A stretch of 64,000 nt of DNA, taken from NCBI GenBank assembly GCA_050251035.1, contig JBFWNN010000005.1:51412-115411 (forward strand), written 5' to 3'. Each line of letters opens with the position of its first letter. Position 1 is the stretch's first letter. The notes beneath the pieces were generated by a model. The model was not told where the DNA came from. It ran no database searches and saw only the letters and a list, made by a program, of their open reading frames with translations. This document shows, in pieces, positions 63,956-64,000 of this stretch. The DNA is from Taklimakanibacter sp050251035 (GTDB taxonomy: Bacteria > Pseudomonadota > Alphaproteobacteria > Rhizobiales > Aestuariivirgaceae). The translations under genes and the position numbers were made by a program.

Positions 63956-64000
63956 ATGCCGTTCAGAGACACAAGCGCGATGAGTAAGAGGCAAGAGTTT
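63956..64000 (+). CDS. Start of a putative IS481-type transposase, cut by the window edge
   Basis: Fifteen codons (MPFRDTSAMSKRQEF) lead off the right edge. The MPxRxxxxM start resembles the first residues of IS481-type transposases in alphaproteobacteria, and the two 15-bp direct repeats lie just upstream. Too little is visible to be certain; the family call is inference. Confidence 0.4.
   Translation, partial: MPFRDTSAMSKRQEF

Overview
The window is high-GC DNA from an alphaproteobacterium, most likely of the order Hyphomicrobiales (Rhizobiales). The gene content supports this: a DUF1476 F1-ATPase inhibitor zeta subunit next to purC, a usg gene, a branched-chain amino acid (liv) operon carrying a DUF6867 membrane protein, a DUF6356 gene, a purCSQ/purL-bolA-grxD block, and three copies of the GCGCATGATC-type intergenic palindrome common in rhizobial genomes. 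It looks like ordinary chromosome. No rRNA, tRNA, CRISPR array, prophage or conjugative gene was seen. One probable insertion sequence starts at the extreme right edge.

Layout. 1-6.9 kb: cut Lrp regulator, DUF6356 and GFA proteins, icd, a large exported TPR-CHAT protein, an MFS exporter. 7.0-9.6 kb: cyanide-insensitive-type cytochrome bd operon with a 41-residue DUF2474 subunit. 9.6-16.4 kb: hom-glpX, murI-trmJ, phaC, rpsD. 16.4-21.2 kb: acetoin-dehydrogenase-like E1alpha-E1beta-E2 plus an FGGY kinase. 21.2-26.3 kb: DUF1272, usg, an MFS transporter with a coupled small gene, two EamA exporters, grxD, bolA. 26.3-37.5 kb: purine synthesis (purL, purQ, purS, purC, purB), interrupted by GST, Pr6Pr and RidA genes, with DUF1476, HpcH/HpaI aldolase, nicotinate phosphoribosyltransferase and an L,D-transpeptidase among them. 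37.7-41.8 kb: ECF sigma factor overlapping a membrane-anchored VWA protein, a rubredoxin-MBL protein, DUF2259. 41.8-43.2 kb: stand-alone RAM domain and two tandem Tyr/Arg-rich secreted paralogues. 43.2-49.1 kb: complete liv operon. 49.2-55.2 kb: RND efflux adaptor and pump plus an S41-like membrane protein. 55.2-60.1 kb: second GFA protein, aminotransferase, lipoprotein, second exported CHAT protein, FAD oxidoreductase. 60.3-63.8 kb: TRAP transporter. 63.8-64 kb: palindromic repeats and the left end of a transposase gene.

How it fits together. Most genes are core metabolism (TCA cycle, aspartate-family amino acids, gluconeogenesis, purines, NAD salvage, PHB storage) with solute uptake (liv, TRAP) and stress or envelope functions. 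The least explained parts are: the ECF/VWA pair, in which the VWA protein has the topology of an anti-sigma factor; the two exported CHAT proteases; the secreted paralogue pair at 42-43 kb; matching promoters in front of purL and purQ; and a 10-bp-phased repeat array upstream of purL. All functions are assigned from the sequence and memory of protein families, without database searches.
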